Shown here: positions 8,378 through 19,466 of the stretch, one piece after another | How the letters are laid out: the number at the start of each line of letters is the position of its first letter | Numbering within the stretch: the stretch's first letter is position 1 | Assembly (NCBI RefSeq): GCF_001968825.1 | Contig: NZ_MIEU01000011.1 | Location: 372,001 to 436,000 of the forward strand | Length of the DNA stretch: 64,000 nucleotides | DNA from: Tersicoccus sp. Bi-70 | Lineage (GTDB): Bacteria > Actinomycetota > Actinomycetes > Actinomycetales > Micrococcaceae | Direction: 5' to 3' | Program-made: the position numbers and the translations under genes | Notes under the pieces: model-generated | Seen by the model: the letters and a program-made list of their open reading frames with translations, nothing else | Databases searched by the model: none | Told to the model about the DNA's origin: nothing

Positions 8378-11323
8378 GTGATCGTCGTCCTCGCGATCCA
8401 CGCGGTCGTCGCCCTCGCCGCCCCTCTCCTCTTCCGTGCCGGGCGCACCGTCGGCTTCGGCGTCCTCGCCGCGGTCCCGGCCGGCAGCCTCGTGTGGCTG
8501 CTCACGCAGTACGGGCCCACCCACGCCGGTCCCGGTGCCGCGATCCGCCAGGGCGTGCCGTGGGTGCCGCAGCTGGACCTGGCCCTCGAGTTCCGGATGG
8601 ACGCCCTGAGCTGGCTCTTCTGCCTGCTGATCCTCGGCGTCGGCGCCCTCGTGCTGCTCTACTGCACCCGCTACTTCCACCGGGACGACCCGTCGCTGCC
8701 CGCCTTCGGGGCGCAGCTGCTCGCCTTCTCCGGCGCGATGGTCGGCCTCGTCGTCGCGGACGATCTGATCCTGCTCTTCGTGTTCTGGGAGATCACGACG
8801 ATCCTGTCGTACCTGCTGATCGGCTACAACCGGAACAAGCTCTCCGCCCGTCGCTCCGCGCTGCAGGCCCTCGTGGTGACGACGGCGGGCGGCCTCGCGA
8901 TGCTGGTGGGGCTGATCGTGCTCGGCACCGTCGCCGGCACGTACCGCATCTCGGCGCTGCTCGCCCTCGGGCCGGCCCTGCTCGAGCACGGCCCGGCGAT
9001 CGGGATCGCGCTCGTGCTGATCCTCGCCGGGGCGATCACCAAGTCCGCGCTGCTGCCGTTCCACTTCTGGCTGCCCGGCGCGATGGCCGCCCCCACCCCG
9101 GTCAGCGCCTACCTCCACGCCGCCGCCATGGTCAAGGCCGGGATCTACCTGGTCGCCCTGTTCGCGCCGGTGTTCGGGGAGAGCCCGCTGTGGCGGTGGC
9201 TGCTGCTGATCGTCGGCGCCGGGACGATGCTGCTCGGCGGCTGGGCGGCCCTGCGCCAGACGGACATCAAGCTGATCCTGGCGTACGGCACCGTCAGCCA
9301 GCTCGGCTTCCTCGCGCTCAACGCCGGGGCCGGTTCCCGGGAGACCGCGCTCGCCGGGCTCGCGCTCGTCCTCGCCCACGGCCTGTTCAAGGCCACGCTG
9401 TTCCTCGTCGTCGGCATCATCGACCACCAGGCCGGCACCCGCGACGTGCGCCGGCTCAGCGGCGTCGGGGCCCAGGCGCCCCTGCTCGCCGTCGTCGGCG
9501 TCGTCGGTGCCGCCTCGATGGCCGGCATCCCCTTCCTCGGCGGGTTCGTGGCGAAGGAGTCCGCCTACGAGGCGTTCGTCCACGCCGCGGAGGTCGACGG
9601 GATCTGGGGCCTGCTCGGCCTGATCGGCATCGTCGCCGGCTCCGTGCTGACCGTCGCGTACAGCGGCCGGTTCCTGTGGGGCGCCTTCGCCACCAAGCGT
9701 GGCCTCGAACCCATCGACTTCCCCGCCCCGTCCCCGCTCTTCCTCGCCGCCCCCGTGGTGCTGGCCGTGGCGACCGTGCTGTACGGGCTCTGGCCGGCAC
9801 CGATCAACGCCTGGATCGGGCCGTACCTGCAGGCGTTTCCCGCGCACGGGCCCGATCCGTACCTGGCGCTGTGGCACGGGTTCACCGCCGCGCTCGGGCT
9901 GACCGCGATCACGCTCGCCCTCGGGCTCACCCTGGTGCTGCTCCGTGAACGGGTGGAGCGGGTGCAGGCCGCGCTGCCCCGGATGCGAGCGGCCGACGTC
10001 GTCTACCGCGACGTCGTCAACGTCCTCGACATCGTCGCGGTATGGACCACCGGCCGCACCCAGCGGGGTTCGCTGGTCTTCTACCTGTTCATCATCCTCA
10101 GCGTGTTCGTGGTCGCCTCCGTCGGCGCCGCCGCCCTCGCGGGGGGACCGGCCGGCAGCGCGGCGCGGGGACCCGGCGGCACCCCGCAGTGGCTGCTCGC
10201 GGACAGCCCCGTCCAGATCGCCGTCGGCGCCGGCATCGTCTTCGGTGCCGTGGCCGCCACCCGGGCGTCCAAGCGGTTCCTCGCCGTCCTGATGGTCTCG
10301 GTCACCGGGTACGGCATGGTCGTGATCTTCGCCCTGCAGGGCGCTCCGGACCTGGCGCTCACGCAGATGCTCGTGGAGACCATCGTCCTCGTCGCCCTCG
10401 TCCTCGCCCTGCGGGTGCTGCCGGCCCGGCTGTGGCGCCGCGCCCCGTCCAGCTTCCGGGTGGGCCGGCTGATCCTGGCGCTGGCGGTCGGCGGCGGCAT
10501 GGTGTTCGTCGCGGCGACCGCGATGGCGGCCCGCACCGCGGAGCCCATCTCGCTGGCGTTCCCGGACCTCGCCTATCGCGGCGGCGGCGGGCTGAACATC
10601 GTCAACGTGACCCTCGTGGACATCCGGGCGTGGGACACCTTCGGGGAGATCACCGTGCTCGCGGCCGCCGCCACCGGTGTCGCGTCCCTGGTGTTCGTGC
10701 ACGGCCGGGGCCGGCCCCTGCAGCGGGCGACCGCCGAGCAGATCGGCTCCGTCGGCCGCAGCACGTCCACCGGGTCCGCCCGGCTGGACGTCGCCCGCCG
10801 GTTCGCGGACTCGGACCGGGAGCCGTGGCTGGTGGCCGGGCGCACCCTCGCCCCCGAGCGGCGCTCGATCCTCTTCGAGGTGATGACGCGACTGATCTTC
10901 CACACCATGGTGCTGTTCTCGGTCTTCCTGCTGCTCAACGGCCACAACGCCCCAGGCGGTGGCTTCGCCGGCGGCCTGGTGGCCGGCCTCGCCCTGGCGG
11001 TGCGCTACCTGGCCGGCGGCCGGTACGAACTGGCCGAGGCCACCGTGCTCACGGCCGGGCAGCTGCTCGGCGTGGGCCTGACCATCGCCTGCGTCTCCGG
11101 CGTCCTGCCGCTGTTCTTCGGCGGGGAGGTGTTCCAGACGGCGATCATCGAGATGGACTGGATCGTCTTCGGGCACGTCAAGCTCGTCACCTCGACCCTG
11201 TTCGACATCGGGGTGTACCTGGTGGTGGTCGGCCTCGTTCTCGACGTGCTGCGCAGCCTCGGCGCCGAGGTGGACCGGCGCAGCGAGGAGTCACCCGCCC
11301 TGGCGGAGGTGGGGCACCGGTGA
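8378..11323 (+). CDS. mrpA: Mrp Na+/H+ antiporter subunit A (fused with B)
   Basis: A 981-residue, largest subunit of the multisubunit Mrp (Mnh) cation/proton antiporter, homologous to NuoL of complex I. The N-terminal two thirds carry the proton-translocating NuoL-like helices with the conserved Lys/Glu positions ([33 protein letters not shown] and [15 protein letters not shown]). A DUF4040/MbhD-like region follows ([13 protein letters not shown]), then an MrpB domain ([18 protein letters not shown]) that in other bacteria is a separate gene. The start is GTG 8378 behind GAGGAGGG. It overlaps mrpC by 4 bases (GTGA). The complex extrudes Na+ in exchange for H+ and supports alkaline and salt tolerance. 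Confidence 0.95.
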   Translation: MIVVLAIHAVVALAAPLLFRAGRTVGFGVLAAVPAGSLVWLLTQYGPTHAGPGAAIRQGVPWVPQLDLALEFRMDALSWLFCLLILGVGALVLLYCTRYFHRDDPSLPAFGAQLLAFSGAMVGLVVADDLILLFVFWEITTILSYLLIGYNRNKLSARRSALQALVVTTAGGLAMLVGLIVLGTVAGTYRISALLALGPALLEHGPAIGIALVLILAGAITKSALLPFHFWLPGAMAAPTPVSAYLHAAAMVKAGIYLVALFAPVFGESPLWRWLLLIVGAGTMLLGGWAALRQTDIKLILAYGTVSQLGFLALNAGAGSRETALAGLALVLAHGLFKATLFLVVGIIDHQAGTRDVRRLSGVGAQAPLLAVVGVVGAASMAGIPFLGGFVAKESAYEAFVHAAEVDGIWGLLGLIGIVAGSVLTVAYSGRFLWGAFATKRGLEPIDFPAPSPLFLAAPVVLAVATVLYGLWPAPINAWIGPYLQAFPAHGPDPYLALWHGFTAALGLTAITLALGLTLVLLRERVERVQAALPRMRAADVVYRDVVNVLDIVAVWTTGRTQRGSLVFYLFIILSVFVVASVGAAALAGGPAGSAARGPGGTPQWLLADSPVQIAVGAGIVFGAVAATRASKRFLAVLMVSVTGYGMVVIFALQGAPDLALTQMLVETIVLVALVLALRVLPARLWRRAPSSFRVGRLILALAVGGGMVFVAATAMAARTAEPISLAFPDLAYRGGGGLNIVNVTLVDIRAWDTFGEITVLAAAATGVASLVFVHGRGRPLQRATAEQIGSVGRSTSTGSARLDVARRFADSDREPWLVAGRTLAPERRSILFEVMTRLIFHTMVLFSVFLLLNGHNAPGGGFAGGLVAGLALAVRYLAGGRYELAEATVLTAGQLLGVGLTIACVSGVLPLFFGGEVFQTAIIEMDWIVFGHVKLVTSTLFDIGVYLVVVGLVLDVLRSLGAEVDRRSEESPALAEVGHR

Positions 11324-11843
11324 GCATCAACCTGACCCTGCTGATCGTCATGGGTGCCCTCTACGCGTGCGGCGTCTACCTGCTGCTCGAGCGCTCCCTC
11401 ACCCGCGTGATGCTCGGCCTCATCCTCATCACCAACGCCACCAACCTGCTGCTGCTGACGACGGCGGGCGTCGCGGGGAAGGCCCCGCTGATCGTCTCGG
11501 GCACGGACCCGCACGCGTACACCGACCCGGTGCCGCAGGCCCTGACCCTCACGGCCATCGTGATCAGCTTCGCGGTCACGGCGTTCCTGCTCGGCGTCAT
11601 CTACCGGTCCTGGATGCTCGCGCGCCAGGACGAGGTGCAGGACGACATCGAGGACCGCCGCGTGGCCCACCAACCCAGCTTCCAGCGGGAGGAGGACGCC
11701 GTCATCCCGTACGACACCTCGGAGTTCACCGGGGCCACGGAGACGCCGCTGGAGGACCAGGACGAACGGCCCGGCCGGCCCGGCCACGCCGACGCCGCGC
11801 GCGCCGCGGGTCACGCCGACGAGCCCCACCGGGGGGTGGACGC

Positions 11844-11847
<4 letters not shown>
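11320..11847 (+). CDS. mrpC: Mrp antiporter subunit C
   Basis: A 175-residue NuoK-like subunit with three hydrophobic helices in its first 105 residues (the conserved [21 protein letters not shown], then [22 protein letters not shown]). An unusually long acidic, hydrophilic C-terminal tail of about 65 residues follows, whereas MrpC is usually about 110 residues. The GTG at 11320 overlaps the mrpA stop (GTGA), and its own stop overlaps mrpD (ATGA). Within Mrp it forms part of the core membrane module with A and D. Confidence 0.94.
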
Positions 11848-13462
<1,615 letters not shown>

Positions 13463-13466
<4 letters not shown>

Positions 13467-14026
13467 GCCGGCAACGCATCTCCCTGCGCACCGAGGCGCC
13501 GCTGCTCGTCTGGCTGGTGCTGGTGTGGGGTGCCCTGTGGCAGGACTTCAGCCTCGGCACCCTGGTGTTCGGCGCGGTGGTCGCGCTCGTCGTCGTGCAC
13601 ACCTTCTACCTGCCCCCGGTGCAGCTGGGCGGCCGGTTCAACGTGGTGCAGATGCTCATCGCCGTCCTCGAGTTCCTGCGCGAGCTGGCGATCGCGAGCT
13701 TCCACGTGTTCGCCATCGCCGTGTTCCGCGGCCGGACGGTCCGCAGTTCGCTCATCGCGGTGCCCCTGCGCACCCACTCGGACCTGATCATCACCGCGAC
13801 CGCGAGCGTGACGGGTCTCGTGCCCGGATCGGTGGTCGTCGAGGTGGACCGGGCCGGGTCGACCCTCTACCTGCACTGCCTGGACGTGTCGACACCGGCG
13901 GACGCGGACCGCGTGCGGGAGACGGTCCGGGGCACCGAGGCGCGGCTGATCAAGATGATGGGCTCGCGGGAGGAACTCGAGCGCCTCGGTACCGCCGAGC
14001 GCGCCCGGATCGGAGGCACCGCATGA
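13463..14026 (+). CDS. mrpE: Mrp antiporter subunit E
   Basis: A 187-residue MrpE-family protein with two or three N-terminal hydrophobic helices (LLVWLVLVWGALWQDFSLGTLVFGAVVALVVVHTFYLPPV), then an amphipathic part and a cytoplasmic domain containing TASVTGLVPGSVVVEVDRAGSTLYLHCLD, typical of the family. The start overlaps mrpD by 4 bases and its stop overlaps mrpF. MrpE has no complex I homologue and is needed for assembly or activity of the antiporter. Confidence 0.93.
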
Positions 14027-14283
14027 TGTTCGTCGCCGTCGTGATCAGTGCGGTCATGCTCGTGATCGCCACCGCCGGAGCCATCTACCGGCTCGGCCGC
14101 GGGCCGTCCCTGCTGGACCGGGTGCTCGCCGCGGACGTGCTGCTCGTCATCATCGTCTCGGCGGTGATCGTCGACGCCGTCTACCGGCACAGCATCGACT
14201 CGGTTCCTCTGATCGCGACCATCACCATCGTCGGCTTCATCGGCTCGGTGACCGTCGCCCGGTTCGTGGCGTCGCGGCGGTGA
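14023..14283 (+). CDS. mrpF: Mrp antiporter subunit F
   Basis: An 86-residue protein with three membrane helices and the family core IYRLGRGPSLLDRVLAADVL. The ATG overlaps the mrpE stop (ATGA). Length and motif are standard for MrpF/PhaF. Seventy bases separate it from mrpG, the only sizeable gap in the operon. Confidence 0.94.
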   Translation: MMFVAVVISAVMLVIATAGAIYRLGRGPSLLDRVLAADVLLVIIVSAVIVDAVYRHSIDSVPLIATITIVGFIGSVTVARFVASRR

Positions 14284-14353
14284 GGCCGGTGCGAGCGGGG
14301 ATCACCCGGGATGGACAGGTCGGACGGCGCAACGTGAGCGGTCAGGAGAACCG

Positions 14354-14803
14354 GTGAACGAGATCCTGGACGGCATCGCCGCCGTGCTCATGGTGGTCGG
14401 CGCTTCGATGTCGCTGGCCGCGGCGATCGGCCTGTTCACGTTCCCGGACCTGCTCACGCGCATGCACGCGGCGACGAAACCGCAGGTCTTCGGGCTGCTG
14501 CTCCTCCTGCTCGCCCTCGCCCTCGCGCTGCACGCGTGGGCGCTCGTGCCCCTGCTCGTGCTGATGTGGATCTTCCAGCTGCTGACCATCCCGGTCGGTG
14601 GCCACATGGTGGCCCGGGCCGGTTACCGCACCCGGCGCGTCGACCACGGCGACGTCGTCATCGACGAACTGCGCGACGTCGTGCAGGGTGCCGGCGCCGC
14701 CCGCGACCGGCGGTCCCGGGACGCCGAGTCGGACGAGCGGGACCGCGCCGGACACGACGACGGCGGATCGACCGCTGTCGATCCGCCGTCTCACGGCTCC
14801 TGA
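14354..14803 (+). CDS. mrpG: Mrp antiporter subunit G
   Basis: A 149-residue MrpG/PhaG protein with three helices in the first 95 residues. The conserved stretch FTFPDLLTRMHAATKPQVFGLLLLLLAL is clear. A polar tail of about 50 residues follows, encoded partly by a DNA inverted repeat (14759-14790) that probably acts as the operon terminator. The GTG at 14354 is preceded by a weak GGAGAA ribosome site. This is the last gene of the Mrp operon. Confidence 0.92.
   Translation: MNEILDGIAAVLMVVGASMSLAAAIGLFTFPDLLTRMHAATKPQVFGLLLLLLALALALHAWALVPLLVLMWIFQLLTIPVGGHMVARAGYRTRRVDHGDVVIDELRDVVQGAGAARDRRSRDAESDERDRAGHDDGGSTAVDPPSHGS
14759..14790 (+). terminator. hairpin within the mrpG 3' end
   Basis: Two 13-base arms (GACGGCGGATCGA and its complement) flank a 6-base loop. 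The hairpin lies inside the last codons of mrpG, so terminator and coding sequence overlap. There is no U-tract, as is common in GC-rich actinomycetes. Confidence 0.55.
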
Positions 14804-14825
14804 ACGGGACTGTCGGGGAGGGGGC

Positions 14826-15086
14826 TCAGACCTCGCGCGGGTCCCGCATCGAGCGGGCGGCACGCTGGGTCGACTTGGCCACCCCGAACTTGATCGCGGT
14901 GCTGACGATGGTGGTCAGCACGGCCCAGGCCAGGATCTCCTTGACGGTGTCGTCGTCCCGGTCGCCCGGCTTGGTCGGCGGCTCCTTGCCGACGACCTTC
15001 TGCCAGCCGGCGGTGAGCAGCTTGTTCGCGACCATGACGGCGCCGATCGACAGACCGGTTCCTGCGAGTTTGACGACGGTATCCAT
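14826..15086 (-). CDS. DUF4235 small membrane protein
   Basis: An 86-residue protein matching the DUF4235 family of actinobacteria. It has an N-terminal hydrophobic segment (LAGTGLSIGAVMVANKLLTAGWQKVVGKEPP) and a second one (EILAWAVLTTIVSTAIKFGVAKSTQRAA), giving two predicted membrane helices with a charged middle. The ATG at 15084-15086 is preceded by a good GGGGAG ribosome site; the longer frame upstream is rejected. Function unknown. It is convergent with mrpG and divergent from the thiamine transporter operon. Confidence 0.8.
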   Translation of the reverse strand: MDTVVKLAGTGLSIGAVMVANKLLTAGWQKVVGKEPPTKPGDRDDDTVKEILAWAVLTTIVSTAIKFGVAKSTQRAARSMRDPREV

Positions 15087-15167
15087 CGCGTGTTTCTCCC
15101 CTTCCCTCGATGTCGTTCGATCGCTCATCAGCCTACTGCGTGCCGCCGGGTAGACTGATGCGCACAA

Positions 15168-15296
15168 CGACAGGGGAGCGCCTCCTGCTCGTCCGCCGGG
15201 TTCTCGGACCCGGTCGGGCGACGCGGCCGGCGCTGAGAGTGCGGACCGCCGCAGACCCTCGAACCTGATCCGGTCAGTACCGGCGCTAGGGAGTCG
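15168..15296 (+). ncRNA. TPP riboswitch (THI element)
   Basis: The aptamer begins CGACAGGGGAGCG and ends CTAGGGAGTCG. The THI-box core GCTGAGAGTGCGGACC and the GACCCTCGAACCTGATCCGGTCAGTACCGGCG part are split by the usual P3 arm, and CGAC/GTCG close P1. A TAGACT -10 box lies just upstream (15151-15156). It binds thiamine pyrophosphate and shuts off the downstream uptake operon when thiamine is plentiful. Confidence 0.95.
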
Positions 15297-15321
15297 AGTT
15301 TCTCGAAGCCACGAGCTTCCC

Positions 15322-15339
15322 CCTCCTGATACCAGGAGG
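15322..15339 (+). promoter_or_regulatory. Shine-Dalgarno sequestering hairpin
   Basis: CCTCCTG-ATAC-CAGGAGG forms a perfect 7-bp stem that buries the ribosome-binding site of ykoE, 6 bases before its ATG. It is the likely expression platform of the TPP riboswitch, pointing to translational control. Confidence 0.7.
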
Positions 15340-15345
15340 ATTCAC

Positions 15346-15963
15346 ATGAGCACATCCAGCGAGTTCGCTGCCGCCCCCACCACCGCCCGTCGCGGCTGGC
15401 GCGTCATCGACATCATCGTCGCGTCCGTCGTCGCCGTCGCCTGCGGCGTCGTCTTCTGGGCGTGGAGCCAGGGGTACGCGGCCGTCGCCGTCGCGACCGC
15501 CGCCTTCCCGCCGCTCGGCGGCCTCTACGGCGGCGGGTGGCTGATCGCCGGGGTGATCGGCGGACTCATCATCCGCAAGCCCGGCGCCGCGCTGTACTGC
15601 GAACTGCTCGCCGCGTGCGTCGAGGGCGTTCTCGGCACGCACTTCGGGCTCACCGTCATCCTCTCCGGCCTGATCCAGGGCCTCGGCGCCGAGATCGTCT
15701 TCGCGCTGTTCCGGTACCGCCGGTTCGGCCTCGGGGTCGCGCTGCTCGCCGGCCTGGTCTCCGGCCTGGCCATGGGCATCAGCGAGAACGCGCTGTACAA
15801 CGTCGAATGGGCCGGTGGCTGGCAGGTGCTGTACGCCGTCCTGGCCGGCGTCTCCGGTCTGGTGATCGCCGGACTGGTGAGCTGGCTGATCGTGCGGGCC
15901 CTCGCCGGCACGGGCGTGCTCGGTGGCCTCGCCTCCGGCCGCGCGGCACGGGAGCGGGTCTGA
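15346..15963 (+). CDS. ykoE: YkoE-type ECF transporter S component (thiamine/HMP)
   Basis: A 205-residue integral membrane substrate-binding (S) component of an energy-coupling-factor transporter. About six helices are present, including GGLYGGGWLIAGVIGGLIIRKPGAALYCELLAACVEGVLG, a typical YkoE block. The upstream TPP riboswitch indicates that the substrate is thiamine or its pyrimidine precursor HMP. It starts at the ATG behind the hairpin-controlled CAGGAGG site and overlaps the next gene by 4 bases (CTGA). Confidence 0.9.
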   Translation: MSTSSEFAAAPTTARRGWRVIDIIVASVVAVACGVVFWAWSQGYAAVAVATAAFPPLGGLYGGGWLIAGVIGGLIIRKPGAALYCELLAACVEGVLGTHFGLTVILSGLIQGLGAEIVFALFRYRRFGLGVALLAGLVSGLAMGISENALYNVEWAGGWQVLYAVLAGVSGLVIAGLVSWLIVRALAGTGVLGGLASGRAARERV

Positions 15964-17657
15964 ACACTGCGCCGCAGCGGTCCGGCTCCGCGCCCCGGCC
16001 GGCCGCGGTCGAGGCGCGCGGGTGGGGCTGGCGGCACGGCGGCCGTCGGGCCGCGGCCGTCGACGGCCTCGACCTGCGGATCGAGCCGGGGGAGCGGGTG
16101 CTCCTGCTCGGGCCCTCGGGCGCCGGCAAGTCGACGGTGCTGCACGGCCTCGCCGGGCTGCTCGACCCGCAGGACGCCGAGTCCCGTGGTGCGCTGCTGG
16201 TCGACGGCGTTCCCGCGCTCGAGGCCCGCGGCCGCGCCGGACTGCTCCAGCAGGACCCCGAGGCGCAGATCGTGCTCTCCCGGTTGGGCGACGACGTCGC
16301 CTTCGGCCCGGAGAACCTCGCGGTCCCGCGCGAGCTGATCTGGCCGCGCGTGCGGGACGCGCTCGACGCCGTCGGGCTCGCCCTGCCGCTGGACCACCCC
16401 ACCGGGGCGCTCTCGGGCGGTCAGCAGCAGCGGCTCGGACTGGCCGGGCTGCTGGCGATGGCTCCCGGCCTGCTGCTGCTGGACGAGCCGACGGCCAACC
16501 TGGACCCGGCCGGGGTGCTGCAGGTCCGCGACGCGGTCGCGGCGGCCCTGGACGCGACCGGCTCCACCCTCGTCGTCGTCGAGCACCGTGTCGCGGTGTG
16601 GGCGCCGGTCGTGGACCGCGTCGTCGTCCTCGCCGCCGGGACCGACGGGAGGACCGGCGTCACCCACGACGGGCCGATCGACCGGATCCTCGCGGAGCAC
16701 GGCGCCGACCTCGCGGCGGCCGGCATCTGGGTGCCCGGGCACGAACCGGAGCTGCCCCGCCGTGGGCTCACCGGTGCCGGGTCAGGTGGCACGGGCCCCG
16801 GCGAGATGCTGCCCGGCGAGACGCTGCTGACCGCACGGGACCTCGCCGTCAGCCGGCAGGCGGCGGACCGGAGGTCGGGGCGGCGTCGCCGCGCCGGCCG
16901 CCCCGACCCGCGTCCCGCGATCGACATCGCCGCCGACGGCATCGACGTCAGCCTCGCGGCCGGTCGGGCCCTGAGCGTCACCGGCCCGAACGGTGCCGGG
17001 AAGTCCACCCTCGCGCTCACGCTCGCCGGGCTGCTGCCGCCCGCCGCCGGTGAGGTGACGGCGACGCCCGCGCTCGCCGGCGCCGCCGGTGCCGAGCCGA
17101 TCCACTGGGATGCGGGCGAGCTGATCGGCCGGATCGGCACCGTGTTCCAGGAACCCGAGCACCAGTTCGTCACCACCACGGTGCGGGACGAACTCGCCTT
17201 CGGGCCGCGGCACGCCGCCGGACGTGCCGGTCGGGCCCCGAGCGGGTCCGCCCTGGACGCGCGGGTCGACGAGCTGCTCGAGCGGCTGCGTCTGTCCCAC
17301 CTCGCCGCCGCCAACCCGTTCACGCTCTCCGGCGGCGAGAAGCGGCGGCTCTCGGTCGCCACCGTGCTCGCCGCGAGCCCGCGCGTCGTCGTCCTCGACG
17401 AGCCGACGTTCGGGCAGGACGCCGTCACCTGGCGGCAGCTCGCCGAGCTGCTGACCGGGCTGCTGGACGAGGGCCGCGCGGTCGTCTCCGTGACCCACGA
17501 CGAGGCGTTCACCGCCGTGCTCGGAGGCGACCGACTCGAGCTCCCCGGGCCGACGGCGCGTCCGCCAGGCCCGACCCCGAGCCCGAACCCGACCGCCGCG
17601 AACCCGACCGCCGCGAACCCGACCGCCGCGGACCCGACGCGGGCGGGCACGCGATGA
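15960..17657 (+). CDS. ykoD: ECF transporter double ATPase (YkoD)
   Basis: A 565-residue fusion of two ABC ATPase domains that powers the YkoEDC thiamine/HMP transporter. Domain 1 has Walker A GPSGAGKST (51-59), signature LSGGQQQR and Walker B LLLLDEPTANLD. Domain 2 has Walker A GPNGAGKST (342-350), signature LSGGEKRR and VVVLDEPTFGQD. No ATG, GTG or TTG exists in frame near the domain start. The CTG at 15960 overlaps the ykoE stop as CTGA and has GGGAG 5 bases upstream, so it is the probable, non-standard start. The C-terminal tail holds a (NPTAA)-type tandem repeat. The stop overlaps ykoC (ATGA). Confidence 0.88.
   Translation: MNTAPQRSGSAPRPAAVEARGWGWRHGGRRAAAVDGLDLRIEPGERVLLLGPSGAGKSTVLHGLAGLLDPQDAESRGALLVDGVPALEARGRAGLLQQDPEAQIVLSRLGDDVAFGPENLAVPRELIWPRVRDALDAVGLALPLDHPTGALSGGQQQRLGLAGLLAMAPGLLLLDEPTANLDPAGVLQVRDAVAAALDATGSTLVVVEHRVAVWAPVVDRVVVLAAGTDGRTGVTHDGPIDRILAEHGADLAAAGIWVPGHEPELPRRGLTGAGSGGTGPGEMLPGETLLTARDLAVSRQAADRRSGRRRRAGRPDPRPAIDIAADGIDVSLAAGRALSVTGPNGAGKSTLALTLAGLLPPAAGEVTATPALAGAAGAEPIHWDAGELIGRIGTVFQEPEHQFVTTTVRDELAFGPRHAAGRAGRAPSGSALDARVDELLERLRLSHLAAANPFTLSGGEKRRLSVATVLAASPRVVVLDEPTFGQDAVTWRQLAELLTGLLDEGRAVVSVTHDEAFTAVLGGDRLELPGPTARPPGPTPSPNPTAANPTAANPTAADPTRAGTR
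17588..17637 (+). repeat. 15-bp tandem repeat in the ykoD tail
   Basis: About three copies of a 15-base unit (AACCCGACCGCCGCG) encode NPTAA NPTAA NPTAA/D in a Pro-rich, probably disordered tail. Copy number is likely variable through slippage. Confidence 0.8.
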
Positions 17658-18475
17658 CGGCGACCGCAGCCCCGGCCGGAACCCGTCCGGCGCGGGACCG
17701 GTCGGTGCTCGCCAGGGCCCACCCGCTGGCCAAGCTCGCCGCGGCCCTCGTGCTGACCGTGGCCCTGCTGGCCACGACCGATCCGGTGTGCGCCGGCGTC
17801 GCCCTCGTCGGGGAACTGGCCCTGCTGCCCCTGGCGGGTCTCCGGCTGCGCACGCTGCTGCGGCGGGGCTGGCCGATCCTGGTCGCCGCCCTGATCTCCG
17901 GCTACGGCACCACCGTGCTGGCGCCGCCGTCGGGCAGCGTGCTGCTCCAGGCCGGCCCGTTCGCCCTCACGGCGGGGGCGTTGACCGCCGGCGTCGGGAT
18001 CGCCCTGCGCGGGCTGGCGCTCGCGGTGCCGGGCATCATGCTGCTGGCCACCACCGATCCGACCGATCTCGCGGACGCCCTCGCCCAGCGCCTCCACCTG
18101 CCGCACCGGTTCGTCCTCGGAGCACTCGCGGCGATGCGACTCGTCGGGCTGCTGGTGCAGGAGTGGTCGACGCTGACGATGGCCCGCCGGGCACGCGGGG
18201 TCGGAGCGGGGACCGGGCGCGGGCCGGCCCGGGTGGTGAGCCGGGCGCGCGCCGGTGCCGGTCAGACGGTGGCGCTGCTCGTCCAGGCGATCCGCCGGGC
18301 CGGGCGGCTGGCGATCACGATGGAGGCCCGCGGCTTCGGGACGGGCCGGCGCACATGGGCGCGGCTGTCGACGTTCCACCCGTCGGACGCCCTCGTCGTC
18401 GCCGGCGGTGTCCTGCTGGCGGCGGTCGCCGTCACCGCCGCCGTGCTCGCCGGCACCTGGAACCCGATCCTCTAG
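17654..18475 (+). CDS. ykoC: ECF transporter T component (YkoC)
   Basis: A 273-residue transmembrane coupling protein of the CbiQ/EcfT family, with an N-terminal HPLAKLAAALVLTVALL and two coupling-helix motifs of the Ala-Arg-Gly type (MARRARGVG and MEARGFGTGRRTW) that contact the ATPase. About five membrane helices are visible. The ATG overlaps the ykoD stop. It is the third and last gene of the riboswitch-controlled operon; a hairpin follows at 18511-18530. Confidence 0.9.
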   Translation: MTATAAPAGTRPARDRSVLARAHPLAKLAAALVLTVALLATTDPVCAGVALVGELALLPLAGLRLRTLLRRGWPILVAALISGYGTTVLAPPSGSVLLQAGPFALTAGALTAGVGIALRGLALAVPGIMLLATTDPTDLADALAQRLHLPHRFVLGALAAMRLVGLLVQEWSTLTMARRARGVGAGTGRGPARVVSRARAGAGQTVALLVQAIRRAGRLAITMEARGFGTGRRTWARLSTFHPSDALVVAGGVLLAAVAVTAAVLAGTWNPIL

Positions 18476-18510
18476 ATCCTGCCCGACCGCCCGACTGCCG
18501 GACTGCCCGA

Positions 18511-18530
18511 CGGCCCGCCGCGACGGGCCG
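18511..18530. terminator. hairpin between convergent ykoC and pabC
   Basis: CGGCCCG-CCGCGA-CGGGCCG, a 7-bp GC stem, sits between two converging genes and could terminate both. Confidence 0.5.
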
Positions 18531-18535
18531 CGTCG

Positions 18536-19417
18536 TCAGCGGCGGGTCGCGGTGAGCAGCAGCTCCGTCAGTTCCTCGGTCAGCTCGGGGCTGACCGGGA
18601 TCTCCCGGCCGTCGACGCGGCGGATGGGCGCGAGCAGCCGGACGCTCGAGGCGAGCCACACGCCGTCGTTGCCGTGCAGGTCCTCCGGCGTCAGGGGGCC
18701 GTAGCCGAGCTGCCAGCCGGCCGGCTCGGCGGTGGCGAACAGGGCGCCCTGCGTGGTGCCGGCGAGGATGCCGCTGCGCAGCAGCGGCGTGACCAGTTCG
18801 CGCACGCCGTCCCGCGTGCGGGCGATCAGCACGGTCGACGTCGGACCCTCGAGCACCCGCCCGTCGGAGCTGACGAAGATGGCGTCGTCCGCCCCCTGCC
18901 GGTGCGCGTGCCGCAGCGCGGCCATGTTCACGGCGTAGGACGTGGTCTTCGAGCCGAGCAGCAGCCACGGCGCCACCGAGGCCGCCTCGCTGGAGTAGCC
19001 GCGGTCCAGCAGGACGATGTCGAGCCCGCGGTCGCGCTGCTCGCGGTCGCGCGGCGGCACCGGCTGCAGGTACACCCAGCAGCTGGGCGGTCCGTCGGCG
19101 GCGACGCCGCGGGTGCCGACCAGCCGGATCATCGCGTCGACCTCGCCGTGACGGCGGGCGAACTCGGCCAGCCCGGTGTCGATCGCGGCGCGCCAGTGCG
19201 CGCCGTCGGGCAGGGTGAGGTCGAGCGCGTCGGCGGAGGACACGAGCCGGTCCAGGTGGGCGTCCAGCTGCAGGGGACGGCCGTCCACCGCCAGCAGCGT
19301 CTCGAAGATGCCGTCGCCGCGGACGACGCCGAGGTCGGTGACGAGCAGCTGCGGGGCGTCGGGATCGGCGACGCGGCCGTCCGGATCGTCAGGGTTCAGC
19401 AGGACGAGGGCGCTCAT
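18536..19417 (-). CDS. pabC: class IV aminotransferase-like, probable aminodeoxychorismate lyase
   Basis: A 293-residue fold-type IV PLP enzyme. The PLP lysine is Lys157 in LLGSKTTSYAVNMAALRHA, and LEGPTSTVLI (189-198) with AGTTQGALF supply phosphate-binding residues. Together with VVRGDGIFETLLAVDGRPLQLDAHLDRL they fit 4-amino-4-deoxychorismate lyase, which releases p-aminobenzoate and pyruvate for folate synthesis. Branched-chain or D-amino-acid aminotransferases share this fold, so the activity is inferred. A TACTGT -10 box 6 bases before the ATG suggests a leaderless message. No pabA or pabB is nearby. Confidence 0.75.
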   Translation of the reverse strand: MSALVLLNPDDPDGRVADPDAPQLLVTDLGVVRGDGIFETLLAVDGRPLQLDAHLDRLVSSADALDLTLPDGAHWRAAIDTGLAEFARRHGEVDAMIRLVGTRGVAADGPPSCWVYLQPVPPRDREQRDRGLDIVLLDRGYSSEAASVAPWLLLGSKTTSYAVNMAALRHAHRQGADDAIFVSSDGRVLEGPTSTVLIARTRDGVRELVTPLLRSGILAGTTQGALFATAEPAGWQLGYGPLTPEDLHGNDGVWLASSVRLLAPIRRVDGREIPVSPELTEELTELLLTATRR

Positions 19418-19466
19418 GACCTCACAGTAGTGCCGGGGTGCTCGTCCCCGGCGGACGCGGATCGCG

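Noticed and set aside
6656-11176. A very long open frame on the minus strand (about 1500 codons)
   Set aside because: It lies antisense to the MFS and Mrp genes, is extremely rich in Arg/Gly/Glu/Gln and matches no family. Long antisense frames are expected at this GC content.
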